From contig NZ_SDGZ01000030.1 of assembly GCF_008107635.1 (NCBI RefSeq), positions 1-46,119 on the forward strand: DNA of 46,119 nt. The letters are read 5' to 3'. Origin of the DNA: Weissella muntiaci (GTDB taxonomy: Bacteria > Bacillota > Bacilli > Lactobacillales > Lactobacillaceae). The position numbers and the translations under genes were made by a program. The notes beneath the pieces are model-generated. The model was not told where the DNA came from. It was given only the letters and a program-made list of their open reading frames with translations, and made no database searches. This document shows positions 7,726-16,308 of this stretch, one piece after another (positions within the stretch are counted from its first letter, which is position 1; each line of letters starts with the position of its first letter).

Positions 7726-8253
7726 TTATATCGGACGATTAAATCGCACCAATAATTGATCAACTGGTAGTTGATCACGCGTATAAAACTGCACCGTATA
7801 CTGTTCTGGCGTAACGGTTAAAACCGCATAAGTGCCACCCAGATTAGCATATGGTCCCTTAGGTAGACTAATTGATCCCGGATTAACAAACAATCGATGA
7901 TCAATAATCTCAGCCCCCAACTGATGCGTATGACCAGAAGTTACAACGTTGGCGCCCACCAAAGCTGCTCGCTCACGTAATTGATTAAGATCATTCTCCG
8001 TATGGTAGAAATGACCATGTGTTTGATAAATATCAATCTCAGAGTCCTGGTAATGATGTTCCTTGGCAAAGCCTTGGTCAAAATCCATGTTCCCAATAAC
8101 CGTCGAAACGTCTTTAAAGATCGGATCATCAGCTGGTAATTCTGAATCACCATTATAAAAAATTGCTTTCACCTGACCTCGATAATGATTAAAAATCTTC
8201 GTCAGAATATCACGATCGCCATGTGTATCTGAAATAATCAAATATTGACTCAT
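7726..8253 (-). CDS. YfcE/MJ0936-type metallophosphoesterase
   Basis: A 175-residue calcineurin-like phosphodiesterase. The metal-binding motifs are all visible: ISDTHGDRD at the N-terminus, a YNGDSE segment, VIGNMDF, and TSGHTHQLGAEII with the two histidines, followed by NPGSISLPKG. Family members hydrolyse phosphodiester or related substrates with Mn2+. The natural substrate is unknown. The start ATG overlaps the rdgB stop as ATGA, with GGGAGGAG just upstream, so it is translationally coupled to rdgB. In many Firmicutes rdgB (ysnA) and this gene (ysnB) are also neighbours. Confidence 0.88.
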   Translation of the reverse strand: MSQYLIISDTHGDRDILTKIFNHYRGQVKAIFYNGDSELPADDPIFKDVSTVIGNMDFDQGFAKEHHYQDSEIDIYQTHGHFYHTENDLNQLRERAALVGANVVTSGHTHQLGAEIIDHRLFVNPGSISLPKGPYANLGGTYAVLTVTPEQYTVQFYTRDQLPVDQLLVRFNRPI

Positions 8254-8852
8254 TGTTGCTCCTCCCACCACTGACTGAATTCTTTCATAAATTTGCGTAA
8301 TGCATTCCCACGATGGGACACCGCGTTCTTCTCACTAGCTGACAATTCCGCAAAAGAACGTTGCATAGGCTCATAGAAAAATAATGGATCATAACCAAAT
8401 CCATCATCGCCCCGCGCCTCTTCAAGAATTCTACCAGTAACACTTCCAGTCGCAATCAAAGGGGCAGCATTTGGCTTTACCGCAACAATTACTGAATAAA
8501 AGCTGGCTGATCGATCATCGCCGACCACGCCATTCAATTCTTTTAGCAGTTTAGTATTATTTGCTTGATCATCATGATCTCCAGCATAGCGTGCCGAATA
8601 GATACCTGGAGCTCCATTTAGTGCATCAACCACCAAGCCAGCATCATCAGCAATAACCGGTTGTTGAAATGTCGCTGCGATTGTGCGTGCTTTGATCAAC
8701 GCGTTTTCTGCAAAGGTTGTCCCATTTTCAACAATTGTTGGTACATCTACTAGTTCATTCAATGAACGCACCGTAATCCCTAATGGTGTTAGGAACTCGC
8801 GAAACTCGCGGACCTTCCCTTCATTTTTCGATGCAAAAATTAGTTCAGTCAT
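8250..8852 (-). CDS. rdgB: XTP/dITP diphosphatase (non-canonical purine NTP pyrophosphatase)
   Basis: A 200-residue Ham1/RdgB protein that hydrolyses XTP, ITP and dITP to keep them out of nucleic acids. It shows the SKNEGKVREF N-terminal motif, the VIADDAGLVVDALNGAPGIYSARYAG active-site region, GDDGFGYDPLFF and the C-terminal SHRGNALRKF. It follows murI by 9 nt and overlaps the phosphodiesterase gene by 4 nt. The murI-rdgB-ysnB arrangement is the same as in Bacillus (racE-ysnA-ysnB). Confidence 0.95.
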   Translation of the reverse strand: MTELIFASKNEGKVREFREFLTPLGITVRSLNELVDVPTIVENGTTFAENALIKARTIAATFQQPVIADDAGLVVDALNGAPGIYSARYAGDHDDQANNTKLLKELNGVVGDDRSASFYSVIVAVKPNAAPLIATGSVTGRILEEARGDDGFGYDPLFFYEPMQRSFAELSASEKNAVSHRGNALRKFMKEFSQWWEEQQ

Positions 8853-8861
8853 ATTTAACCC

Positions 8862-9689
8862 CTACTTATTCGTTAATACCACTTGATCGTCTTTAATTGC
8901 GAGACCCTCAACCAATAGCTGATCATCCTCTAGCCACCGCTTAGCAATTGCGCCAAAGTGAGTTGCTGAACCAGTTGTATAAAATCGATTCGCTTTTGTT
9001 GCGACTGATAAAGCATGCTTCAGGTCTTGTTCTGCAAGAATTTTTTCAACAACATTAATGGACTCGGCACCGGCATCAATCAATGTGACTGCTGGTCCCA
9101 TTGCCTGTCCAATAAATGTTTCAATTAGCGGAAAGTGTGTACATCCCATAATCAAAGTATCGACTGGATGTTGCTTAAAATATGCTAATTTATTTTCGAC
9201 GATTTTTGCCACTGTCTCCGATTGGTAATCCATTGTCTCAACAGCAGTCACAAATTCGGGCGCTGCCAGTTGTTCAACTACTAAATCGGATTTCCCGCTC
9301 GCCAAGCCCTGTGCATATGCACCTGAATCAACAGTGCCTTCGGTTGCAATTACACCAACTCGTGGATTCTTACTGTGCAAGGCCGCATCAATCCCCGGCT
9401 GAATCACACCGACAACCGGAATCGATAATTTAGCTTGTAAATCAGGTAATGCCGCCGCTGTAGCTGTATTGCAGGCAATCACCAATAACTTTATATCCTG
9501 CTCAAGCAAGAAATTTGTTATTTGCCAAGTGAAATCACGTACTTCCGCTTGTGGTCTTGGGCCATATGGCATTCGAGCGGTATCCCCTACATAAATAATT
9601 TCTTCATCTGGTAATTGGGTCAAAGCTTGCTTTACAACTGTCAAGCCGCCTACACCAGAATCCATATAACCAATGGCTCGATTATCCAT
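8862..9689 (-). CDS. murI: Glutamate racemase
   Basis: A 275-residue cofactor-independent racemase that makes D-glutamate for peptidoglycan. Both catalytic cysteines are in place, in ACNTATAAALP and MGCTHFPLI, and GYMDSGVGGLTVV and GDTARMPYGPR are typical. I start it at the ATG giving MDNRAIGYMDSG, which has AGGTGA 8 nt upstream. A second ATG three codons earlier has poorer spacing. It is followed immediately by rdgB. Confidence 0.95.
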   Translation of the reverse strand: MDNRAIGYMDSGVGGLTVVKQALTQLPDEEIIYVGDTARMPYGPRPQAEVRDFTWQITNFLLEQDIKLLVIACNTATAAALPDLQAKLSIPVVGVIQPGIDAALHSKNPRVGVIATEGTVDSGAYAQGLASGKSDLVVEQLAAPEFVTAVETMDYQSETVAKIVENKLAYFKQHPVDTLIMGCTHFPLIETFIGQAMGPAVTLIDAGAESINVVEKILAEQDLKHALSVATKANRFYTTGSATHFGAIAKRWLEDDQLLVEGLAIKDDQVVLTNK

Positions 9690-9721
9690 AGTTATCACCT
9701 ACAAAATTCTTTCTTAATTTT

Positions 9722-10339
9722 TTAATTTGAAAACTTTTGTGCAAGTTCCATTGGTGATGCAAAACGATATTCCGCATCCGCAAACTTACTTTGATCACGT
9801 ACACCCCATGCTGCCAGTCCAAATTCAACTCCTGCTGCATGTGCAGCGTACATATCATGAACTGAATCACCAATATAAATTGTTGTTTCAGGGCTCGCAG
9901 ATAAATTGTTAATCGCAAGTTCGATTGGATCACCATATGGTTTCATCCGTGGTGTCATTCCAGCAAAAACAAACGTCTTGAAATAACGATTAATATCAAA
10001 AGCATCTGCATGGTCGTTAAATTCGGCCGCTGTATTTGATGTAACAATTCCTAAATCATATTGGTGAGCAAGTGTCTGCAGCATTGTACTTACGCCATCG
10101 AACAAATCTACTTCTTCCCAGAAATCATGATAGTGACTCTGCCACTTCAATTGAACCGTTTGAGCATCTGAAATATTCAAAAACTTTAAGGCTTCCAACG
10201 AGGGCAAGCCGAATGTTTGATACACTTCTTCATAAGTCTTTGGTTGACCTAGCTCCGCCAAGGTCTTTTGCAGTGAATGCATATACATAGATTCTGTACT
10301 AAGTAGCGTGCCATCAACATCATAGATAATCGTTTGCAT
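9722..10339 (-). CDS. HAD-superfamily hydrolase, subfamily IA
   Basis: A 205-residue phosphatase-like protein. Motif I is YDVDGTLLSTE with the nucleophile and acid-base aspartates. Motif II is the Thr/Ser in IVTSNT, the motif III lysine lies in RMKPYGDP, and motif IV is IYIGDSVHDMYAA. The helical cap between motifs I and II marks subfamily IA (phosphoglycolate phosphatase or beta-phosphoglucomutase-like). The substrate cannot be predicted. It lies just upstream of murI and may be transcribed with it. Confidence 0.88.
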   Translation of the reverse strand: MQTIIYDVDGTLLSTESMYMHSLQKTLAELGQPKTYEEVYQTFGLPSLEALKFLNISDAQTVQLKWQSHYHDFWEEVDLFDGVSTMLQTLAHQYDLGIVTSNTAAEFNDHADAFDINRYFKTFVFAGMTPRMKPYGDPIELAINNLSASPETTIYIGDSVHDMYAAHAAGVEFGLAAWGVRDQSKFADAEYRFASPMELAQKFSN

Positions 10340-10367
10340 CTTTTGAGCCCTGCCCCTCTTTTACTAT

Positions 10368-10405
10368 AAAAAAACTCCAATAGTAATTATACCACTGGAG
10401 TTTTT
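10368..10405 (-). terminator. Terminator after trxA
   Basis: AAAACTCCA pairs with TGGAGTTTT around a 16-nt loop, with T runs on both sides, so it can act in both directions. The loop contains TATAAT on the minus strand (10391-10386), upstream of the HAD gene. Confidence 0.8.
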
Positions 10406-10468
10406 AAACACGGCTTATACCGGCCATATCTAAATAAATTGATTAAATCTACTCGGTCGCCTTGCAAA

Positions 10469-10783
10469 TTATGCCGTGTACTTATTTAAGATTTCCTCTA
10501 GTTGGTGAGCAGGTGTATAACCTGTTAATCGTTCAACAACTTGACCATCCTTCTTGATAATCAAAGTTGGTATCGCCATAATACCAAGCTCGCTGGGAGT
10601 CTCGGGATTTGAGTCGATATCGAGTTTATTGAATTTCACACCATCCATGTGCTTCGCAAGTTCTTCAACGACTGGTGATTGCATCCGACAAGGACCACAC
10701 CACTCAGCCCAGAAATCAGTCAAAGTAACACCTTGACTAGTTGCAGTTTCATAGTTTGCATCAGTAACATTCTCTACAGCCAT
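10469..10783 (-). CDS. trxA: Thioredoxin
   Basis: A 104-residue thioredoxin with the classical WAEWCGPCRM active site near residue 30, LDIDSNPETPSELGIMAIPTLIIKKDGQ with the cis-proline, and a C-terminal helix. It reduces disulfides of cytoplasmic proteins with electrons from thioredoxin reductase. Two in-frame starts exist (GTG and, three codons later, ATG). I chose the ATG, which gives MAVENVTDANY and lies behind GGGGTGA. It follows mutS2 by about 80 nt and ends in a strong terminator. Confidence 0.96.
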   Translation of the reverse strand: MAVENVTDANYETATSQGVTLTDFWAEWCGPCRMQSPVVEELAKHMDGVKFNKLDIDSNPETPSELGIMAIPTLIIKKDGQVVERLTGYTPAHQLEEILNKYTA

Positions 10784-10864
10784 TATCTTCACCCCGTCTT
10801 TAATTACTTATTTTTTGTTAATAATATTGTAAACCAAAAACAGATAAAAAGCTAGTCACACGAT

Positions 10865-13240
10865 TTAACCTAGTTCCACGTAAGTTGCACCCTGATCTGG
10901 ACCAGTGAAATTGAAGTTCTTAACAGAACGATGTGAACGAAGATACTCTTGCACTCCTTTTCGAATTGCACCGGTCCCTTTACCGTGGATGATTTCAACT
11001 GACTGCAAATTATTGAGGAGCGCATTATCGATAAAACGATCAAGTTGACTCATTGCTGATTCATAACGTTCACCTCGTAAATCAAGGGTTGCAGAGGCGT
11101 TCGCTCGATTAGTCGCGCGTGCCGTACTAACATTACGCTTAGTCGATTTATCACTGTCACTAGTTTGGCTCAACGTTTGCTTCTCCAAATCGGCACCTTC
11201 AAGCACCATCTTCAGAATCCCCATTTGAACCTCAAACTTGTCGTCCTTGAGCACGCGTTTAATGACTCCTTGCTGTCCATACTCTCGAACGAGCACGGTA
11301 TCGCCTAATGCCAAAGCCTGCTCTGCTTTGGCTTGTTTAGCTCTACGAAGAATTCGATTATTTTCAGCTGATGGCTCTTGACGTAAGGCATTCAATTCAC
11401 CTTTCGCATCAATAATCTGATTTGTTTTAATCTGCGCACCATCACGTTGCATTTTCTGCAGATCAGCGATAATTCGCTCCGAACGCTTCTTGGCCTCAGC
11501 GACCAGATGATTGGCATCCTGCTTTGCTTTTTCAAGCGTTTTAGCTTGTGTTTGGGCAAGCGTTTCAGCCTTTTGTTCATAATTCATCTTTAATTGACGA
11601 TTTTCAACAACTTGTGCTGCCAATTGAATTTGTTGATCCAAGACGGCGTTGCGTCGTTCAACCAAGTCCGCAATCATATCATTCAACTCTTGCGAATCAT
11701 CAGAGGTCAAATCTGCGGCCGCTTGAATGATCTCATCCGCCAATCCTAAACGCTTTGAAATCTCAAGTGCATTTGACCTTCCGGGAATACCTATTAAGAA
11801 TTTATAGGTTGGACGCAATGTCTCAACATCAAATTCCATTGACGCATTGATCGTATCGGTTCGATTATAACCGTAGACCTTCAATTCAGGATAATGAGTT
11901 GTCGCAACGGTATAAGCGCCCTTTGTACCAACAGCATCTAAGATTGCCATTGCCAGCGCAGCCCCTTCTTGTGGGTCTGTACCGGCGCCCAATTCATCAA
12001 ATAATACCAATGAATGTTCGTCAATCTTTCCTAAGATGTCAACAATATTAACCATATGCGAACTAAACGTCGATAATGATTGCTCAATCGACTGCTCGTC
12101 ACCAATATCAGCAAAAATTTCGTCAAAAATACCAACCGTTGAATATTCAGCAACTGGTAAGAACATTCCTGATTGGGCCATTAATTGCAATAAGCCCAGT
12201 GTTTTTAGCGTGATTGTTTTTCCACCAGTATTTGGTCCCGTCACGATGATTGCCGTGTAATCTTCACCAATCACAATATCGTTTGGAACAGCCTTAGACT
12301 GGTCCAGCAATGGATGGCGGGCCGCTCTTAGGCGAATATGGTTTTCGGGAGAATATTCGGGTTCTTGAGCTTTGATTGCTACAGCATACATTGCTTTGGC
12401 ATTTACAAAATCAAGATGTCCTAAAATTCTAGCATTATTCGAGATTTCGTCGGCAAATGGGCGGAGTACATCTGACAATTCAGCAAGGACTCGTTCCTCC
12501 TCATGTCGTTCTTTCAAATAATGTTCCCGTAAGCGATTGTTCATCTCAACAACATCGGCTGGTTCAATATAAAGGGTCTGACCTGTCTGACTTTGATCAT
12601 GCACCACTCCGCCAAATTGGCTTCGGTACTCAGCTTTGGCTGGAATTACATACCGATCATTTCGCATGGTAACAATTGCATCTGACAAATATTTAGCCAT
12701 CTTACCCCGAGTATAATCTTGCATGCGCTGACGAATCGCGTTCTCGGTGCTACTAATTGCTTGTCTAATTCGGTGTAATTCAGGTGAAGCTTCGTCTGTG
12801 ACACGACCATCACCATCAATCGCTGTATTTACCCGCCGTGTAAGATCATTTAACATAACCAGCTGAGTATAGTAAGGTTCGAGAGCTGTAAAACGCTCCC
12901 CCTTATCCTCAACCAAATTATCAAAGAAAGTCCGCATTTGACCGGTTGTAAATAAGACTCGTCCAACTTGTGCGAGTTCTGTACCACTCAAATTGGCGTC
13001 AATTTTTAACCGCTGCATCTGTGGTTTGATATCTTCCAAATGCGGAATTCTAATTCCAGCAGCTAATCGAATAATTCTCATTGCATCAGCTGTTTCTGCT
13101 AACCATGTCTGCATTTCTGTTGCATCTTTACTTGGCAGGAGCTTATCTAATTCAAGCCTACCAGCAGCCGTTGCCAAATATGGAATCATTTGTGCTTTAA
13201 CTGCGTCATACTCTAAAGTTGCTAGTACCTTTGAGTTCAT
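10865..13240 (-). CDS. mutS2: MutS2, Smr-domain ATPase
   Basis: A 791-residue MutS2. A helical core and clamp region are followed by the ATPase with TGPNTGGKTITLKTLGL (Walker A) and SLVLFDELGAGTDPQEGAAL (Walker B). A coiled-coil of about 515-635 rich in Gln/Lys/Ala follows, then a C-terminal Smr nuclease domain (LDLRGERYESAMSQLDRF...IIHGKGTGAIRKGVQEYL). MutS2 lacks the mismatch-recognition domain of MutS. In Bacillus it acts on collided ribosomes or restrains recombination. Its place between cvpA and trxA matches other Firmicutes. Confidence 0.96.
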   Translation of the reverse strand: MNSKVLATLEYDAVKAQMIPYLATAAGRLELDKLLPSKDATEMQTWLAETADAMRIIRLAAGIRIPHLEDIKPQMQRLKIDANLSGTELAQVGRVLFTTGQMRTFFDNLVEDKGERFTALEPYYTQLVMLNDLTRRVNTAIDGDGRVTDEASPELHRIRQAISSTENAIRQRMQDYTRGKMAKYLSDAIVTMRNDRYVIPAKAEYRSQFGGVVHDQSQTGQTLYIEPADVVEMNNRLREHYLKERHEEERVLAELSDVLRPFADEISNNARILGHLDFVNAKAMYAVAIKAQEPEYSPENHIRLRAARHPLLDQSKAVPNDIVIGEDYTAIIVTGPNTGGKTITLKTLGLLQLMAQSGMFLPVAEYSTVGIFDEIFADIGDEQSIEQSLSTFSSHMVNIVDILGKIDEHSLVLFDELGAGTDPQEGAALAMAILDAVGTKGAYTVATTHYPELKVYGYNRTDTINASMEFDVETLRPTYKFLIGIPGRSNALEISKRLGLADEIIQAAADLTSDDSQELNDMIADLVERRNAVLDQQIQLAAQVVENRQLKMNYEQKAETLAQTQAKTLEKAKQDANHLVAEAKKRSERIIADLQKMQRDGAQIKTNQIIDAKGELNALRQEPSAENNRILRRAKQAKAEQALALGDTVLVREYGQQGVIKRVLKDDKFEVQMGILKMVLEGADLEKQTLSQTSDSDKSTKRNVSTARATNRANASATLDLRGERYESAMSQLDRFIDNALLNNLQSVEIIHGKGTGAIRKGVQEYLRSHRSVKNFNFTGPDQGATYVELG

Positions 13241-13261
13241 TCTGAGTAACCTCCCTACGAC

Positions 13262-13801
13262 TTATTGTCGTATCCACCATTGATAAATCTCACTGGACAA
13301 GAAGGGCGTTTGGGTTAAGATCCATTGTGCAAGTTTTGAGTTTGTTAATTGATCTTGCCACCATGTCACCTGCCAAGTTTGGAAAATCTGGAGGATAAAA
13401 AATATTAATATATAAATAATTATTAGATTCAAAATTGCTCCCAATAAACGGTTAATCCAGCCAATTACGGGAATATGATTTAAAAATTTTACTCCGTTCT
13501 CAACCGATCGCAAAATGAAATAACCAATCATCGTGATTAATCCAAAGGCGATTCCTGATGCCATAAATTGTAGCGCTGTGTCCTTCGCAATATCAGGTAC
13601 GGTTGTAGCTCCGTATTGAGCTGTTGCACTGGAGAAGAAAGTATCCATTAGCCAAACACCAAATCGGTGTGCCAACAGAATTGCAATTACCCAAATCAAG
13701 ATCCGACCAACCATCCGAACAAATGTCCGTAAAAGACCATTTCGATAACCACGAACCCAAGCTGCCAACAAAACAAGTAGTAGTAGAATTGTTAATAGCA
13801 T
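13262..13801 (-). CDS. CvpA family membrane protein
   Basis: A 179-residue protein with four hydrophobic segments, beginning MLLTILLLLVLLAAWVRGYRNGLLRTFVRMVG, the CvpA/YshB pattern of one helix followed by a basic stretch. The family is linked to colicin V production in E. coli and to membrane functions that remain poorly defined in Firmicutes. It starts 4 nt after zapA and precedes mutS2, the usual Bacillus zapA-yshB-polX-mutS2 neighbourhood, but without polX. Confidence 0.85.
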   Translation of the reverse strand: MLLTILLLLVLLAAWVRGYRNGLLRTFVRMVGRILIWVIAILLAHRFGVWLMDTFFSSATAQYGATTVPDIAKDTALQFMASGIAFGLITMIGYFILRSVENGVKFLNHIPVIGWINRLLGAILNLIIIYILIFFILQIFQTWQVTWWQDQLTNSKLAQWILTQTPFLSSEIYQWWIRQ

Positions 13802-13805
13802 TGGT

Positions 13806-14024
13806 TTACCTCCGCGCTTCCTGCATCTTTAACTGATCAGACAAGGCATTAAATGCCAAGAGCATCGCAGCCTCTTCATTTGAAAGGTTCGGATTGCCCG
13901 TTTTAATTGCTGTGAGCTGTTGATTGGCCAAATCCAAGACTGCTTTCATTTGATCCTGACTCTCTTCAGCTGTAAATGTATATGTCTTTCCCAGAATTGT
14001 CCCTTGAAATCGTGAACGTACCAT
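13806..14024 (-). CDS. zapA: Cell division protein ZapA
   Basis: A short (72 residues) ZapA. The N-terminal TILGKTYTFTAEES folds as the beta hairpin and the remainder forms the dimerising coiled-coil (MKAVLDLANQQLTAI...EEAAMLLAFNALSDQL). It bundles FtsZ protofilaments at the division site. Family members are usually 80-100 residues, so the helix is somewhat shorter here. AGGTGAT lies just upstream of the ATG. Gene order zapA-cvpA-mutS2 supports the assignment. Confidence 0.85.
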   Translation of the reverse strand: MVRSRFQGTILGKTYTFTAEESQDQMKAVLDLANQQLTAIKTGNPNLSNEEAAMLLAFNALSDQLKMQEARR

Positions 14025-14053
14025 AATATCACCTCATCTTATTTATATGTATG

Positions 14054-14091
14054 AATGAGGCCAGGCTAGAACATTCTAACCCAGCCTCATT
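14054..14091 (-). terminator. Hairpin between engB and zapA
   Basis: AATGAGGC (14054-14061) pairs with GCCTCATT (14084-14091), and the inner arms are largely complementary. No T tract follows on the minus strand, so it may be an attenuating or mRNA-stabilising hairpin rather than a full terminator. It shares GGCTGGG with two other hairpins in the window. Confidence 0.5.
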
Positions 14092-14125
14092 CCTGCTATC
14101 AATTTGTCTGACAGACGAACCTTAA

Positions 14126-14719
14126 TTATTCGTCAGCCATCCGTGCTTCGATCCAGTCCCACACATCGGTCTTACCGAATTTGGTTTCAGATGAAAACAT
14201 TTCAAAATCCGAAATCTCTGGTTCGAAGTCAAGGCTATTCTTAATGACTGACTCTGCCTTATTCCACTTACCACGAGAAATCTTATCAGCCTTTGTTGCA
14301 ACCACCAGAACTGGAATATTAAAGTAAGTCAACCAGTTATACATTGCGATATCTTCTTCAGAAGGCGCATGCCGGGCATCAACTAGTGAGACAACCCCTT
14401 TAAGTTGTGGACGTTCTGAAAGATATTTTTCAATCATCTGTCCCCACTTCTCACGCTCCTTTTTGGATACCTTTGCATAACCGTATCCAGGAACATCGAC
14501 GAAATAAACCTGTTCTTCGACTTTATAAAAATTCAAAGTCTGAGTTTTACCTGGTTGCGATGAAGTCCTAGCAAAAGCCTTACGATTAATCAATGTGTTC
14601 GTCAAAGATGACTTTCCAACATTTGATCGACCAACGAAGGCGATTTCAGGTAAATCCCCCTCAGGATATTGACTTGGTTGGACCGCTGAAATTGTTAATT
14701 CAACATTATGCACTTCCAT
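14126..14719 (-). CDS. engB: Ribosome biogenesis GTP-binding protein EngB/YsxC
   Basis: A 197-residue GTPase for 50S subunit assembly. All G motifs are readable: [15 protein letters not shown] (G1), TSSQPGKT (G2), [20 protein letters not shown] (G3 and the family-specific extension) and TKADK (G4). It begins 9 nt after clpX, the order seen across Bacillales and Lactobacillales (tig-clpX-engB). Confidence 0.96.
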   Translation of the reverse strand: MEVHNVELTISAVQPSQYPEGDLPEIAFVGRSNVGKSSLTNTLINRKAFARTSSQPGKTQTLNFYKVEEQVYFVDVPGYGYAKVSKKEREKWGQMIEKYLSERPQLKGVVSLVDARHAPSEEDIAMYNWLTYFNIPVLVVATKADKISRGKWNKAESVIKNSLDFEPEISDFEMFSSETKFGKTDVWDWIEARMADE

Positions 14720-14728
14720 CAGCTTGTC

Positions 14729-15976
14729 CTACTTTCCAATGATTTCAGGCGCCAGATGTTCTTCAACTGTCGCACGCGTAATAATAACTTCCGCAACATC
14801 TTCGCGCCCCGGTAGATCAAACATAATATCCCGCATGACTTCTTCAATAATTGAACGCAAGCCACGCGCACCTGTCTCACGTTGAATTGCCAATTTTGCC
14901 ATTGCACGTAAAGCATCATCATTAAAAGTCAACTTAACGTCATCTAAGGCCAACAGTGCTTGATATTGCTTCACTAGCGCATTCTTAGGCTCCGTCAGAA
15001 TATGCACAAGATCATTCTCGTCTAATTCCTCTAAAGCAGTTAAGATTGGTAGTCGACCAATAAACTCAGGAATCAAACCAAAGCTCATCAAATCTTCTGG
15101 CAAGACATGTTGCATGATTGATGATTCTGAATCATTTAGCGCTTGCAACTTAGAATCAGTACCAAAGCCAATTACCTTCGCTCCTAAGCGTTCCTTAACG
15201 ATTGATTCGATTCCCGCAAAAGCCCCACCAACAATGAACAAAATATTAGTCGTATCAATTTGAATAAATTCTTGATTTGGGTGCTTACGTCCACCTTGCG
15301 GCGGAACGTTTGCAATCGTTCCTTCAAGCATCTTTAGTAAGGCTTGTTGGACTCCTTCACCAGAAACGTCTCGTGTGATTGAGACATTTTCAGACTTCTT
15401 TGCAATCTTATCAATCTCATCAATGTAGATAATTCCAGTCTGAGCTGCCTCAACGTCATAATCAGCTGCCTGAATCAACTTCAACAGAATATTCTCAACG
15501 TCCTCACCAACATAACCAGCCTCGGTCAAGGTTGTCGCATCAGCAATCGCAAATGGCACATTCAAAAGTTGAGCTAAACTTTGCGCAATGTAGGTCTTAC
15601 CTGAACCAGTCGGTCCGACCATTGCAATGTTAGACTTTTGAAGTTCAACACCGCTCTCATCATCCTCACCAGCCAACATGCTATTAATCCGCTTATAGTG
15701 ATTATAAACAGCAACTGCTAATGTTCGCTTCGCTTCGGTTTGACCAATCACGAATTGATTCAAATTCTCAACAATTTCATGAGGCGTCTTTAAAGTTAGT
15801 GTATGCTCCAAAGCATCTTGTTGGAGATCTTCTTCAATAATTGATTGCGCCAAGGCAACACATTCATTACAAATGTAAACGCCAGGTCCCGCAATCAGCT
15901 TCTTTACTTCGGTTGAAGCCTTCCCGCAGAATGAACAATATGCAATACCGTTCGTATTATCGGTTGTGTTAAACAC
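14729..15976 (-). CDS. clpX: ATP-dependent Clp protease ATP-binding subunit ClpX
   Basis: A 415-residue AAA+ unfoldase. The N-terminal zinc-binding domain carries two CxxC pairs (YCSFCGKA and YICNECVA). The ATPase domain shows [15 protein letters not shown] (Walker A), the pore loop [22 protein letters not shown] (Walker B), the RKHPNQEF region and [11 protein letters not shown] (sensor 2). It feeds substrates to ClpP. The start is GTG at 15976 with a perfect AGGAGGTT 6 nt upstream. A short AT-rich stretch with TACAAT (around 16020) may be its promoter, immediately next to the triple repeat. Confidence 0.97.
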   Translation of the reverse strand: MFNTTDNTNGIAYCSFCGKASTEVKKLIAGPGVYICNECVALAQSIIEEDLQQDALEHTLTLKTPHEIVENLNQFVIGQTEAKRTLAVAVYNHYKRINSMLAGEDDESGVELQKSNIAMVGPTGSGKTYIAQSLAQLLNVPFAIADATTLTEAGYVGEDVENILLKLIQAADYDVEAAQTGIIYIDEIDKIAKKSENVSITRDVSGEGVQQALLKMLEGTIANVPPQGGRKHPNQEFIQIDTTNILFIVGGAFAGIESIVKERLGAKVIGFGTDSKLQALNDSESSIMQHVLPEDLMSFGLIPEFIGRLPILTALEELDENDLVHILTEPKNALVKQYQALLALDDVKLTFNDDALRAMAKLAIQRETGARGLRSIIEEVMRDIMFDLPGREDVAEVIITRATVEEHLAPEIIGK

Positions 15977-16050
15977 TGTTCAACCTCCTATGTTTCATTA
16001 AATACAGTTTCTAATATTGTAACAAATTACCTGGATTAATGCAGAGCATT

Positions 16051-16179
16051 ATCAGAGTGCGGTCTGGCCGATCAGTTGGACCGTTGATAAGGAAGCAGTA
16101 AGTGCTTAGCGTTTCCGGCACGGAAATGATGAGTGCTTACTACGACTTATCCTAGGTCCAACAGGCCAGTCCCACGTTT
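16051..16179. ncRNA. Structured element, copy 1
   Basis: P0 pairs CTGGCC with GGCCAG, and P1 pairs GTTGGACC with GGTCCAAC. P2 is GATAAG/CTTATC, P3 AGTAAG/CTTACT with a flanking C-A mismatch, and P4 TTTCCG/CGGAAA closed by GCA. An outer GTG-GG/CC-CAC extension with one bulged C is possible. Typing it as RNA rests on the helix covariation with copy 3. A DNA hairpin role is not excluded. Confidence 0.5.
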
Positions 16180-16308
16180 ATCAGAGTGCGGTAGTGCCGA
16201 CCAGTTGGACCGTTGATAAGGAAGCAGTAAGTGCTTAGCGTTTCCGGCACGGAAATGATGAGTGCTTACTGCGACTTATCCTAGGTCCAACAGGCCAGTC
16301 CCACGTTT
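16180..16308. ncRNA. Structured element, copy 2 (mosaic)
   Basis: The core is the same as copy 1, except that an A-to-G change at the base of P3 turns the mismatch into a pair (GCAGTAAG/CTTACTGC). The 5' arm of P0 reads GGTAGTGCC, like copy 3, while its 3' arm reads GGCCAGTCC, like copy 1, so P0 is broken within this copy. Confidence 0.5.

Noticed and set aside
16021-16050. CIRCE or CtsR operator upstream of clpX
   Set aside because: No TTAGCACTC-N9-GAGTGCTAA or tandem GGTCAAA pattern is found in the short promoter region.
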